Positions 15,543 through 24,734 of a stretch of DNA of 24,734 nucleotides are shown in pieces (positions within the stretch are counted from its first letter, which is position 1; every line of letters begins with the position of its first letter). The DNA lies in assembly GCA_012514865.1 (NCBI GenBank), contig JAAYZO010000466.1, positions 1 through 24,734 on the forward strand, in the 5' to 3' direction. Made by a program: the position numbers and the translations under genes. Source of the DNA: Lentisphaerota bacterium. Lineage in GTDB: Bacteria; Verrucomicrobiota; Lentisphaeria; Oligosphaerales; JAFGRS01. A model generated the notes under the pieces. That model searched no databases. It had not been told where the DNA came from and worked only from the letters and a program-made list of their open reading frames with translations.

Positions 15543-16223
15543 ATGATGAGCTGCAGACATGTCCTCCCCGTCCTGACGCTGGCCCTGCTGGCCGGCCTGG
15601 GCGGCACCGCGCGCGGCGCCGAGGCCGACCCGGCCCTGGCCCGGGCGCAGATCCGCGAGACCTCGGAGAAGGTCCTCGAGATCTTCCGCACCCGCGAGCT
15701 GTTTGCCCCCGAGGCCAGCGACCGCCTCCTGGCCGAGCTGCGGGCCGTCCTCGACCAGCGTTTCGACTGGCCGACGATGGCGCGCTGGGTCCTCGGCCGG
15801 AAACGCCCGCTGTTCGACGAGGCGCAGACCGGCGAGTTCGCCGACCTGTTCAGCCAGTATGTCGTCCTCTACTACCTCACTCAGGTCGAACAGCAGATTG
15901 TCACTGGCGACCCCGATCAGGTCAACCAGGTCCGCATCGACTACCGCGATGGCACCAGCCAGGCCGACGGCAGCGTCGCCCTGGAGGTGATCTTCACGAC
16001 CCCGAAGGGCACCACGGTACAGACCGGCTATACCCTGGTATTCGACGCGGCCGGCGCTGCCTGGCGGGTGCGGAACTTCAGCGTCGAGGGCGTCAGCCTG
16101 GTGCGCAACTGGCGCAACGAGCTGGCATCGGCCAGGAGCCGCGAGCAGATCATGGAGCTGATGACACGCAAGGTCGACGAGCTGCGTGCCCGCCGCGCCG
16201 CCGCACCGGCCGCGAAGCCTTGA
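15543..16223 (+). CDS. mlaC: Periplasmic phospholipid-binding protein MlaC
   Basis: MlaC carries phospholipid between the MlaFED complex and MlaA at the outer membrane. The 226-residue product has a clear signal peptide (hydrophobic H-V-L-P-V-L-T-L-A-L-L-A-G-L, cleavage near residue 26). The mature part fits the Tol/MlaC family: an R-F-D-W-P-T-M-A-R-W-V-L-G segment, a F-x-x-L-F-S-Q-Y-V-V-L-Y-Y-L motif, and the C-terminal W-R-V-R-N-F-S-V-E-G-V-S-L-V-R-N-W-R. ATG 15543 (ATG 15546 is an equal alternative) has GAGGAGG at 15528-15534, 8 nt upstream. It is separated from mlaD by 31 nt and followed after 14 nt by the VacJ gene. Confidence 0.94.
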   Translation: MMSCRHVLPVLTLALLAGLGGTARGAEADPALARAQIRETSEKVLEIFRTRELFAPEASDRLLAELRAVLDQRFDWPTMARWVLGRKRPLFDEAQTGEFADLFSQYVVLYYLTQVEQQIVTGDPDQVNQVRIDYRDGTSQADGSVALEVIFTTPKGTTVQTGYTLVFDAAGAAWRVRNFSVEGVSLVRNWRNELASARSREQIMELMTRKVDELRARRAAAPAAKP

Positions 16224-16237
16224 GAGGAGCAGGGGCC

Positions 16238-16990
16238 ATGACCATGTCCTGTGCAGGTTCTTCCCGGCGCTCGCGGCCGTTCCGGCGGATCCTGGCGGTG
16301 TGCCTGCTGCCGGTCCTCGCCCTGGTGGCCGGCGCCCAGACCGATGAGTTCGCCGGCTTCGACGAGGCCGACGAGGGCAGCGCCATCCGCGACCCCGTCG
16401 CGCCCGTCAACCGCGGCATCTATGTCGTCAACGACACGCTCTACTTCTGGATCGTGAAGCCCCTGGCTACGGGCTATGCCAAGGTCCTCCCCGAAGGCAT
16501 TCGCGACGGCGTCGGCAATGTCTTCGACAACCTCGGCATGCCGCGCCGCGGCGTCAACTGCCTCCTGCAGGGCAATCTGGCCGGCCTGGGCGATGAGCTG
16601 GGGCGCTTCCTGATCAACTCGACCGTCGGCGTGCTGGGCTTCTGTGATGTGGCGGCCAGGCACTGCGGCCTGGAGGCCCACCCCGAGGACTTCGGCCAGA
16701 CGCTCGGCGTCTATGGCGTCGGCGACGGCCTCTACCTCACCCTGCCCATCTTCGGGCCGTCCAATCCGCGCGATACGGTCGGGCTGGTGGCGGATACCTT
16801 CCTCGACCCCGTGAACTACGTGGTGCAGGACCTGCCCCTGCGCCTCGGCATCCGTGCCGGCGACCGGGTCAACCACACCTCCCTGCATCTCGGCGACTAC
16901 GAGATGAGCAAGGAGACGGCCCTGGACCACTACGTCTGGCTGCGCGAGAGCTACACGCAGTACCGCGACGAGCAGATCCGTCGGCGCTGA
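16238..16990 (+). CDS. mlaA: MlaA/VacJ-family protein without a lipobox
   Basis: MlaA is the outer-membrane component that extracts phospholipid from the outer leaflet and hands it to MlaC. The 250 residues fit. Family motifs include D-P-x-x-x-x-N-R-G-I-Y-x-x-N-D near residues 52-65, F-D-N-L-G-M-P-x-x-x-V-N, L-G-R-F-L-I-N-S-T-V-G, E-D-F-G-Q-T-L-G-V-Y-G-V-G-x-G-x-Y, and L-P-x-F-G-P-S-N-P-R-D. MlaA proteins are normally lipoproteins, but the signal here ends V-A-G-A, with Ala33 where the lipobox Cys would stand, so it is probably cleaved by signal peptidase I or stays unlipidated. ATG 16238 has GGAG at 16226-16229, 8 nt upstream. It is the last gene of the mla block, followed by a terminator-like hairpin. 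Confidence 0.94.
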   Translation: MTMSCAGSSRRSRPFRRILAVCLLPVLALVAGAQTDEFAGFDEADEGSAIRDPVAPVNRGIYVVNDTLYFWIVKPLATGYAKVLPEGIRDGVGNVFDNLGMPRRGVNCLLQGNLAGLGDELGRFLINSTVGVLGFCDVAARHCGLEAHPEDFGQTLGVYGVGDGLYLTLPIFGPSNPRDTVGLVADTFLDPVNYVVQDLPLRLGIRAGDRVNHTSLHLGDYEMSKETALDHYVWLRESYTQYRDEQIRRR

Positions 16991-17001
16991 ACGGCGCGAC
17001 C

Positions 17002-17025
17002 GCCCGCGGCGCCGCAGGGCTGTTT
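17002..17025 (+). terminator. Candidate terminator of the mla operon
   Basis: GCCC-GCGG (17002-17009) pairs with CCGC-A-GGGC (17012-17020), with one bulged A, and TGTTT follows. It lies 11 nt after the mlaA stop. The loop is very short, so the inner pairs may open. Position and the T-rich end make it the most terminator-like site in the window. Confidence 0.5.
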
Positions 17026-17035
17026 GAAAGTCCGG

Positions 17036-17133
17036 TTCTGGCACCCCTTCAGGGTGCGTGGTGTGTGGGTTCGCGGTTCCGGGGGTCGTGCTGCGCGCGA
17101 CCCCCGGCTACGATCTGGCACCCCTCCAGGGTG
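17036..17133. repeat. Pair of 20-bp palindromic repeats flanking a strong hairpin
   Basis: TCTGGCACCCCT-T-CAGGGTG (17037-17056) recurs with one mismatch (C for T) at 17114-17133. Each copy holds the small inverted repeat CACCC-GGGTG. Between them CCGGGGGTCG (17079-17088) and CGACCCCCGG (17098-17107) form a perfect 10-bp stem, extendable inward by three pairs. The arrangement resembles REP/BIME-like mobile intergenic elements. I have an impression of similar strings in PVC genomes but cannot confirm it. No transposase is nearby. Confidence 0.7.
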
Positions 17134-17186
17134 ACCAGGTGAGCGCAGACGCGATCTTCGATCAGCCCTGGGGGCGGCGTTCAGCG

Positions 17187-17216
17187 TTGGCAAATGCCAT
17201 GCGAATGCGCTACGTT
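17187..17216 (+). promoter_or_regulatory. Candidate promoter of the gspL-M-C-D-E operon
   Basis: TTGGCA (17187-17192, one mismatch to the -35 consensus) and TACGTT (17211-17216) are 18 nt apart, 69 nt before the gspL ATG. Along with the hairpin after mlaA, this suggests the second T2SS block starts its own transcript. Confidence 0.45.
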
Positions 17217-17285
17217 GTTCCCTCTGACGCGCGGGCTCGCCGCGGGACCGGATCGGCCTGGTGAGAGTTGCGCGTCAGGGCATCC

Positions 17286-18863
17286 ATGACCACCTTCACC
17301 GGAACATCTGCCATCGCGCTGACCTGGGGCACGGCCGGGGCCTGCCGCGGCGTCTTCGTCGAGCGCGTCCGCGACCGCTGCCGGGTGGTGCGCTCCTGGG
17401 AGGGCGCCACCTCAGCGGAGCGCAGCCTCGCCGAGGTCCTCGCCGAAGGCCTGCGCGCGCTCGCGCCGACCAGCAGCACCGTTGTGGTTGCCGGCAGTGT
17501 CGATTTCGGCAGCGGTTTTGTCGATGTCGAGATGCCGGTGCTGCGTCCGGACGAGCTGCGCAGCGCCCTTGTCTTCGAGCTTCGGCGCTGTGCCCCGATC
17601 CCTGAGGAGAAGCTGGTCTGGGGCTACCGCGTGTTGCCGGGCGGCTCGGGCCCGCGTCGTGTCGTCCGCGTCTACTACCTTCGCCAGGCGGTCTGGGAGC
17701 GCTGTCTGAGCGACCTCAGCGGTCTGGTGCACAGCCTTGACCTGGTCGTGCCGCCGGCCGCGGCGCTGGATCCGGTCCTGGCGCGCACCCCGGTGGCCCT
17801 GCCGGGTCCGGGCGGCGAGTCCTTCCTGTACCTCCCCGGCGAGGGCGGCCGGCGGCAGGTACAGCCCCTGCCGTCGCCCGCCGTGGCGCCCCAGGCTCTC
17901 TTCGGCCTCGGCGCCGCGCCGCTGGAGGCCGCCGTGCTGGTGCCGGGTCCGCTCGGCGAGAAGCCGGTCGAGCGCCAGGCGGAGTTTGCGCCGACGGTGC
18001 TTCTGGGCATGTATGGCCTCAGTCAGACCTTCGCCGCCGATCGCCGCACCGGCCTCGATCTGCCCTACGAGCTGCGTTCACGCCGCCATCGTCAGAGCCA
18101 GCTTCTGGCCGTCGCCCTGGTGGTCTACATCGCGGCGGTCGGCCTCTATGGCCTGGCCAAGGTCTACGGCGAGCGTCAGGGTCTCTATGCACGTCTGCAC
18201 CGCGAGCGAGTTCAGCTCGAGAGTGACATCGAGGCGGCCAACCGGCAGCTCGACCAGGACCAGGCCAAGCTCATCGAGCAGCTCCGCGGCGAGACGGCCG
18301 ACCTGGCCGAGCCGCGACCCACGATGGCGGCGGCCCTCGTCGAGATCACCCGCCGGGTCGGCGCCGCGGGATGGTGTACGTCCTTCCGCTGGAACGAGGG
18401 CGCCATCGGCATCCAGTTGCGCGAGAGCCAGGAACTCCCGGATCTTGAGCTGATCCTTGAGCAGTCCCCTGTGCTCGGCGATGTGCGCCAGGAGTCCAAG
18501 AAGGTCCAGGCGGGCGTCATCGACCGCAAGGTCGAGATGAACGCGCGCTATGACATCGGTGACGAGCAGTCGGCGCCGCCGCCGGCACCGACCACGCCGG
18601 TGCCGCCGGCGGACGAGGGCTATGACGAGGCCGTTGACGACGCCGCCGCCCCGGCGGCGCCGCCCGAGGGCGGCCTGCCGCGCGAGCAGGCGGAGCCGTC
18701 GTCGGGCCTGCGCCCGACGCGGCCCGGCGTGCGCCTGCGGCCGCGGCCGGCCATGCCCGGCGTCGGCCAGCCGGCCATGCCGCGCTCACAGCCCGTGCCG
18801 GCTCAGGCGGTGCCGCCACCGCCGGCACCACCGCCGCCGGCACCGATACCCCAAATTAAGTAG
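17286..18863 (+). CDS. gspL: T2SS assembly protein GspL-like with Pro-rich tail
   Basis: The 525-residue product has a cytoplasmic half (about 1-268) of the PilM/GspL actin-like type, with an early A-L-T-W-G-T strand and an E-L-R-S-A-L-V-F-E-L segment. A single transmembrane helix follows at about 272-290, then a periplasmic coiled coil (about 295-340) rich in Glu, Arg and Gln, and a small alpha/beta domain. GspL links the ATPase GspE to the membrane platform and partners GspM, encoded next. The last 95 residues are Pro/Ala/Arg-rich low complexity ending P-I-P-Q-I-K, longer than in usual GspL. It could equally be called a PilM-PilN fusion. ATG 17286 was chosen because it precedes the beta-strand start; TTG 17268 would add six residues. 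The stop is TAG. Confidence 0.75.
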   Translation: MTTFTGTSAIALTWGTAGACRGVFVERVRDRCRVVRSWEGATSAERSLAEVLAEGLRALAPTSSTVVVAGSVDFGSGFVDVEMPVLRPDELRSALVFELRRCAPIPEEKLVWGYRVLPGGSGPRRVVRVYYLRQAVWERCLSDLSGLVHSLDLVVPPAAALDPVLARTPVALPGPGGESFLYLPGEGGRRQVQPLPSPAVAPQALFGLGAAPLEAAVLVPGPLGEKPVERQAEFAPTVLLGMYGLSQTFAADRRTGLDLPYELRSRRHRQSQLLAVALVVYIAAVGLYGLAKVYGERQGLYARLHRERVQLESDIEAANRQLDQDQAKLIEQLRGETADLAEPRPTMAAALVEITRRVGAAGWCTSFRWNEGAIGIQLRESQELPDLELILEQSPVLGDVRQESKKVQAGVIDRKVEMNARYDIGDEQSAPPPAPTTPVPPADEGYDEAVDDAAAPAAPPEGGLPREQAEPSSGLRPTRPGVRLRPRPAMPGVGQPAMPRSQPVPAQAVPPPPAPPPPAPIPQIK

Positions 18864-18880
18864 GAAAGACCGCCGCGATC

Positions 18881-19501
18881 ATGTCGGGTGGACTGCAAAA
18901 GCCGAGTGTACGCCAGGGGATCCTCATCCTGATCCTCATACCCGTGGCGGTGCTCTTTGTGCACCGCTACTTCGGGCATCTCCTGCCGGACCTCCCCACC
19001 GCGGCCCGCGTCCGCGCGGAGGAGGACCTCCTGGAGAAGCGCCGCGAGCAGCTCCGGACTCTGGAGGACCAGCGCAGTGCCCGCGCCGCGCAGCTCGAGG
19101 AACTGCGGAGTCTGGCGGCGCCGCTCTGGCTCATCGAGGACCGCAACGCGGCACGGCAGAAGACGCTCCTGCAGAACGAGGTCAACCGCGTCCTGGCCAA
19201 AGCCAACATTCGCGGCGTCGACTACCAGGTCGTCAACCCGCGCCGCCTTGACCTCCCGGACAAGACCCTCATCTACGAGGTCGAAGCCACCGTCAACATG
19301 ACCGCCTCGATGCGTGAGATCTCGCGGGTACTCGCCGAGGTCGACCGCTCGCCGCAGACCCTGACCTGGAGCCAGTGCAGCATCGCACCGCTGAACCTGC
19401 GGGATACCTCCAAGGTCCGCCTGACGGGGACCCTGCGGGCGCGTGTCCTCTCGCCGGAGGCGGTGGCTCTGGTGCGCGGTGGCAGCGAGGTGCCGCCATG
19501 A
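18881..19501 (+). CDS. gspM: T2SS assembly protein GspM/PilO-like
   Basis: A 206-residue bitopic membrane protein. A short cytoplasmic start is followed by a hydrophobic helix (G-I-L-I-L-I-L-I-P-V-A-V-L-F-V, about 13-28), a charged coiled-coil region (about 42-80) and an alpha/beta periplasmic domain with Y-E-V-E-A-T-V-N-M-T and a V-R-L-T-G-T-L strand. This matches the GspM/PilO architecture that dimerises with GspL/PilN in the inner-membrane platform. It follows gspL by 17 nt and overlaps the next start as ATGA, so the genes are coupled. The assignment rests on architecture and position more than sequence identity, since these proteins diverge strongly. Confidence 0.7.
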   Translation: MSGGLQKPSVRQGILILILIPVAVLFVHRYFGHLLPDLPTAARVRAEEDLLEKRREQLRTLEDQRSARAAQLEELRSLAAPLWLIEDRNAARQKTLLQNEVNRVLAKANIRGVDYQVVNPRRLDLPDKTLIYEVEATVNMTASMREISRVLAEVDRSPQTLTWSQCSIAPLNLRDTSKVRLTGTLRARVLSPEAVALVRGGSEVPP

Positions 19502-20454
19502 GCCGCCTGACGCTGTGGGTCGTCAACGCCGCGTTGCTGGTCCTGGCCGGTGCGGTGACCGTGTGGGTGGTGCGCCACGACGGCCGTGTGGCCGCGTCGG
19601 CGCCGAGCGAGGCGAAGGCCCCGGGCCGTGCCGAGCGCAAGGTCGACCGGCGCCTGCCGTCACGTCCCGAGGATGCCGCTGCGTCGGCGCGGCCGACGCT
19701 GTCGGCGGCGGATGCCGATGTGCTCTGGCAGGCGACGCTGTTCCGTCCGGAGCGCACCGAGGACCTCAGCGTGGTGTCGGCCGAGGAGGATGCCGTTCCG
19801 GCCGCCGCTCTCGACCTGGAGCTGGTCGGCCTGGCGCGTATTGGCGATCGCGCCGTGGCGGTGATTGTTCAGCACCGCGGTGCGCCGACGCGGCGGGTTC
19901 TGCCGGTCGGCGGCGCTGCCGGCGTCCTGGGGCGGAGCCCGCTGCGCCGGCCGACCCCGCCGGCGCCCGAGCCCGCGAGCGCTCCGACGCCCGAGGGCCC
20001 GCCGGATCGGCATGTCTACAAGACCGGCGATGCCATCGGCGACTCGGGGTACACCCTCAAGGAGATCCGCTTCGCCGAGAAGGAGGTCGTCCTGGTCCGC
20101 GGCAGCGAGGAGCGCACGCTGAAGCTCGAGACCGCCGATGACCAGAGCTCGAGCCGCCGTGAGTCGGCGGCCGTGATGCCGCCGGCGCCCAAGCCGGCGC
20201 CGACCGCTCCCCCTGCCGCCGCGGCAGGCGGAGACGCCGCGGCGGCCGCCACCACGCCGCCGCCACTGCCGCCGCCGCCGGCCCCCGGCGCCCCCGGCGC
20301 CGAGGGGGCCGAGGGCGCCGCCGCCGGCGCGGGCCCGGCCGGCAGGGTGCTGCCCGATGCCATGACCACGTCGCGAGAGGAACGCCTCGAACGGGCGCGC
20401 CTCCTGCGTGAACGCCTTCTCCAGGGACGGCCGCCCAGCGGCAGCAGCGATTGA
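19498..20454 (+). CDS. gspC: T2SS protein GspC-like, without a visible PDZ domain
   Basis: The 318-residue product has a short cytoplasmic end, one transmembrane helix (about 6-25), an Ala/Arg-rich linker, and a homology-region-like domain. That domain reads L-W-Q-A-T-L-F near residue 78, L-D-L-E-L-V-G-L-A near 104-112, then Y-K-T-G-D-A-I-G-D-S-G-Y-T-L-K-E-I and E-V-V-L-V-R-G-S-E-E-R-T-L-K-L. This pattern is the GspC HR domain that contacts the N0 domain of the secretin. Instead of a C-terminal PDZ domain or coiled coil there is a long Pro/Ala/Gly tail (about 230-290) and a short basic helix. The start overlaps the gspM stop, and gspD follows directly, consistent with a C-D pair. GspN-like naming is also possible. 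Confidence 0.7.
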   Translation: MSRLTLWVVNAALLVLAGAVTVWVVRHDGRVAASAPSEAKAPGRAERKVDRRLPSRPEDAAASARPTLSAADADVLWQATLFRPERTEDLSVVSAEEDAVPAAALDLELVGLARIGDRAVAVIVQHRGAPTRRVLPVGGAAGVLGRSPLRRPTPPAPEPASAPTPEGPPDRHVYKTGDAIGDSGYTLKEIRFAEKEVVLVRGSEERTLKLETADDQSSSRRESAAVMPPAPKPAPTAPPAAAAGGDAAAAATTPPPLPPPPAPGAPGAEGAEGAAAGAGPAGRVLPDAMTTSREERLERARLLRERLLQGRPPSGSSD

Positions 20455-20462
20455 GGATCAGC

Positions 20463-22726
20463 ATGGACTTTCGATCCAGGATGATGATCATGGGGCGCGC
20501 GGTCGGCCTGCCGAGGCTGGCCGGCGTGGCCGCCCTGGCGCTTGGTCTGGCCCTGGCGGGCTGCCAGAGCCTGCCGCAGCCCTCCGAGGCGCCGGGCGCG
20601 TCGGAGTTCCGGGTGCGCTCGGACAAGGGCCCGGCCAAGGCCGACCTCTGGACCGAAGAGCCGCTGGTGGTCGACGCGGTCCTGCCTGAGAAGGACCCCG
20701 GCGTCGAGTCGCGCGCCGGCCTGCCTGAGCGCCGGACGGTCGTGCCCGAGGAGGCGCCGCAGTCGCAGTATCCCGAGAACCTCATCAAGGGCGTCGACGA
20801 CCCCGAGAAGAAGGTCGAGGTCCTGCTCAACCTCGATGCCATGCAGATCACCCAGCTGGTCGAGGCCTTTGCGCAGATCCTCGAGTTCAGCTACCTGGTC
20901 GACCCCGCCATCGCCAACAAGGGCGCGGTGACCATCAACGTCGAGACCGAGATGACGGCACGTGAGGCCTGGGAGACCTTCGAGCACATCCTCTGGCTCT
21001 CCGGCGCCTACGCCTCGCGCAACCCGGGCTTCATCCACATCCTGCCCTTCGAGAAGATGCCTCAGGAGCGCCGCCTGCTCTTCCAGCACGACATCCTGGC
21101 CAATGTCGAGGTGGCGCTGATACCGATCCGCTACCGCAAGAGCGCCGAGATTGCGGCTCTGGTGGAGCCCTTCAAGACCGATGGCGCCACGGTCAAGGAC
21201 CTCCCCGAGGCGAACACCCTGCTGATCGTCGAGGCCCCGGCGAACATGCCGAAGCTGCGCGAGCTGATCCGCGAGGTCGACAACCGCGGCGAGGCCGCCT
21301 GGCCGCATCTCTGCCTGCCCTGCCGCAATGTCGACGCCGAAGAGGTGCTGGCCGACCTGCAGACCATCCTGCCCACCCTCGGCTTCCCGGTCACCGACAA
21401 GAGCCCGTCGAATGGCGCCATCAAGATGGTGGCCGTGCCGCGTCTGCAGTGCCTGGTCATCTCCGCCGCCATGGTCGACGTCCTTGACGAGGTCGAGCGC
21501 TGGGTCCGCCTGCTCGACACCGCCGACCAGATGGAGAAGGAGAACATCTACTGGTATAACGTCCGCCACAGCACCGCCGAGCAGCTCAAGGAGGCCCTCG
21601 AGGTCTTCTTCAACACCGAGTCGACCACCGCCACGCAGCCGTCGCGGACGAAGAGCACCTCGAGCAAGGCGCGCGCCACCAGCGGCAGCCGCAGCACGAG
21701 CCGCGACACCGCCACGACGGCCACCACCGCTGCCGGCGACAGCGCCGCGGCCGGGACGGCCCGGACGTCGCGCAGTGCCCGGCGCGATGAGGAGAGCCTC
21801 GGCGACACCATCTTCGACACCCCCGTGGTCGTCCTCGTCGACGAGGTGCGCGAACGCCTGACCATCCGCACCACACCGCGCGCCTATGCCCTGATCCAGG
21901 CCCTCCTGCAACGCCAGGACGTCGCTCCGCGGAAGGTCTCGATCCAGGCCATGATTGCCGACATCACCCTGGCCAAGAACACCGAGTACGGCTTCAGCTA
22001 CGCCGCCAAGAAGTTCGCCTCGCGGGCCAACGGCGGCGATACGCTCAGCCTGCTGAGCCTCGGCGCCGGAGCCACCCCCACCGACCTCACCACACAGCCG
22101 TTTGCGCTGCTCTTCAAGGACCGCACCGGCGACCCCCTGGCCTTCATCCAGGCCGTCGCCGGCGAGGGCAACACCCGCATCCTCTCGGAGCCCCAGGTGA
22201 TCGTCCTCAGCGGCGAGGAGGCCCTCATCAACGTCGGCGAACGCGTGCCGGTGCCGACCGAGTCGACCAACTACAGCGGCAGCGCCGACAACTTCCGGAC
22301 CAACTACCAGTATGAGGACACCGGCGTGATCATGGAGGTCAAGCCGCATGTCACCGCCGGCAACGAGGTCCGCCTCGAGGTCCGCCAGGAGGTCTCCGAT
22401 GCGGCCGAGAGTGAGGACCCGACCATCCCGCCGCGTATCTCCAATAAGGTGATTGAGTCGGTGCTGACCATCGCCGACGGCTCGACCGTGATGATGGGCG
22501 GCCTGATCAAGACCAAGCGCACCTCGACGTCATCGGGCTGGCTCTTCCTCAAGGACATCCCCTACCTCGGCGCCCTGTTCCGCACCAACCGCGCCTCGGA
22601 CGACCGTACCGAGCTGCTCGTGCTGCTGACGGTCCATGTCATCGAGACCGACTCGCAGGTCGAGCACCTGGTGCGGCGCTACCGTGCGGCCTTGGACAGC
22701 ATCCAGGCGGAGGAGCGTCGCACGCC

Positions 22727-22730
<4 letters not shown>
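20463..22730 (+). CDS. gspD: T2SS outer-membrane secretin GspD, predicted lipoprotein
   Basis: GspD multimerises into the outer-membrane channel of the T2SS. The 755-residue product has a lipoprotein signal with lipobox L-A-G-C (Cys34). N0 lies at about 115-200, then N1 and N2 with Y-R-K-S-A-E-I-A-A-L and L-R-E-L-I-R-E-V-D repeats, then N3, interrupted by a Ser/Thr/Arg-rich insert at about 385-445. The secretin domain follows with R-I-L-S-E-P-Q-V-I-V-L, E-E-A-L-I-N-V-G-E-R-V-P, V-G-x and the Y-Q-Y-E-D-T-G-V-I-M-E-V-K-P-H-V segment. The end contains D-I-P-Y-L-G-A-L-F-R-T. ATG 20463 has GAGG 6 nt upstream; TTG 20451 is the alternative. Its lipidation suggests self-piloting to the outer membrane like the Pseudomonas liposecretin HxcQ, and no separate pilotin gene is seen. 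The stop overlaps gspE as ATGA. Confidence 0.95.
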
Positions 22731-24496
<1,766 letters not shown>

Positions 24497-24537
24497 CGGA
24501 TCGGATATCCCCCACCCCGGCGAGCCGGTCTGGCGGC

Positions 24538-24734
24538 ATGTCCATCTGGAGCGCGAGCGTCCACAGACGCGAACGCGTCCACGAGCCGCAGTCGCCTGGG
24601 CTTCAACGCCGCCGCGGCCTCTCACAGGAGGCCCCAACGCCGCCTCCCCTGCGACCTCGCCGGAGCACGGCGGCCATGCGAACGCCCAGCGCCGCCCGAC
24701 GGCGCTCTCGGAAAAAACGCCGGTCTCGCTGGCC
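24538..24734 (+). CDS. Possible partial open frame at the right edge
   Basis: From ATG 24538 a frame stays open to the window end (65 full codons), with a second in-frame ATG at 24676 preceded by GGAG at 24662-24665, 10 nt upstream. The encoded residues are Arg/Pro-rich and become strongly basic (R-R-R-S-R-K-K-R-R-S-R). Nothing matches a GspF N-terminus. A prepilin leader of a further pseudopilin (gspG or gspH) is conceivable because the gspK leader has a similar composition. Alternatively this is noncoding GC-rich sequence. Sequence beyond the edge decides. Confidence 0.25.
   Translation, partial: MSIWSASVHRRERVHEPQSPGLQRRRGLSQEAPTPPPLRPRRSTAAMRTPSAARRRSRKKRRSRW

Noticed and set aside
17036..17133. 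Insertion-sequence remnant
   Set aside because: No transposase fragment and no target-site duplication was seen; a palindromic repeat element describes it better.

Overview
The window is a very GC-rich (not counted), densely coding stretch of bacterial chromosome from an organism with a Gram-negative envelope. It carries genes for lipid A (lpxB), glycerophospholipid (plsY, gpsA) and peptidoglycan (murA) synthesis, a complete Mla phospholipid-transport set, and most of a type II secretion system (T2SS). Several traits lean towards a PVC-type or related lineage (Planctomycetota, Lentisphaerota, Kiritimatiellota, Hydrogenedentota): a YdjY-domain secreted protein, an O-antigen-ligase-like protein with a C-terminal jelly-roll-like domain, a GpsA with an S-D-G-G-W-G nucleotide loop, and short palindromic and GGGACT-type intergenic repeats. 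This placement is inference and a 16S or marker-gene check is needed.

Left block (1-6045, + strand): lpxB, nadK, plsY, gpsA, a YdjY-domain protein and murA form a compact envelope and cofactor cluster. lpxB has one in-frame TAA at 504-506 in an otherwise full-length, well-conserved gene. MurA has Asp instead of the active-site-loop Cys, the substitution linked to natural fosfomycin resistance. Between murA and the convergent next gene (6046-6244) lie short repeats and a strong hairpin.

Middle block: on the - strand, an O-antigen-ligase-like membrane protein (8997-7042) is followed by a LolA-like periplasmic protein (7015-6245). Divergent from them is a sigma-54-dependent activator with a GAF domain (9223-10761), then a tRNA-Leu(GAG) with its own near-consensus promoter and a 3' hairpin.

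Right block (11087-24496, + strand): a T2SS locus split in two by an Mla locus. First come the minor pseudopilins gspI, gspJ and gspK. Next, after a gap with its own promoter-like and hairpin elements, come mlaE-F-D-C-A (permease, ATPase, MCE protein, periplasmic carrier, VacJ). After a terminator-like hairpin and a pair of palindromic repeats, gspL-M-C-D-E resumes with tight ATGA-type overlaps. gspF, gspG, gspH and gspO are not in the window and may follow its right edge. The secretin has a lipoprotein signal, gspI and gspJ lack the usual Gly before the prepilin cleavage site, and the VacJ homologue lacks the lipobox Cys. Three TACGTT -10-like hexamers with TTG-type -35 boxes sit upstream of lpxB, mlaE and gspL, which suggests a shared promoter type for envelope genes.

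The most interesting whole-locus observation is the interleaving of outer-membrane lipid transport (Mla) with a lipidated-secretin T2SS. No CRISPR array, transposase or phage gene was seen.
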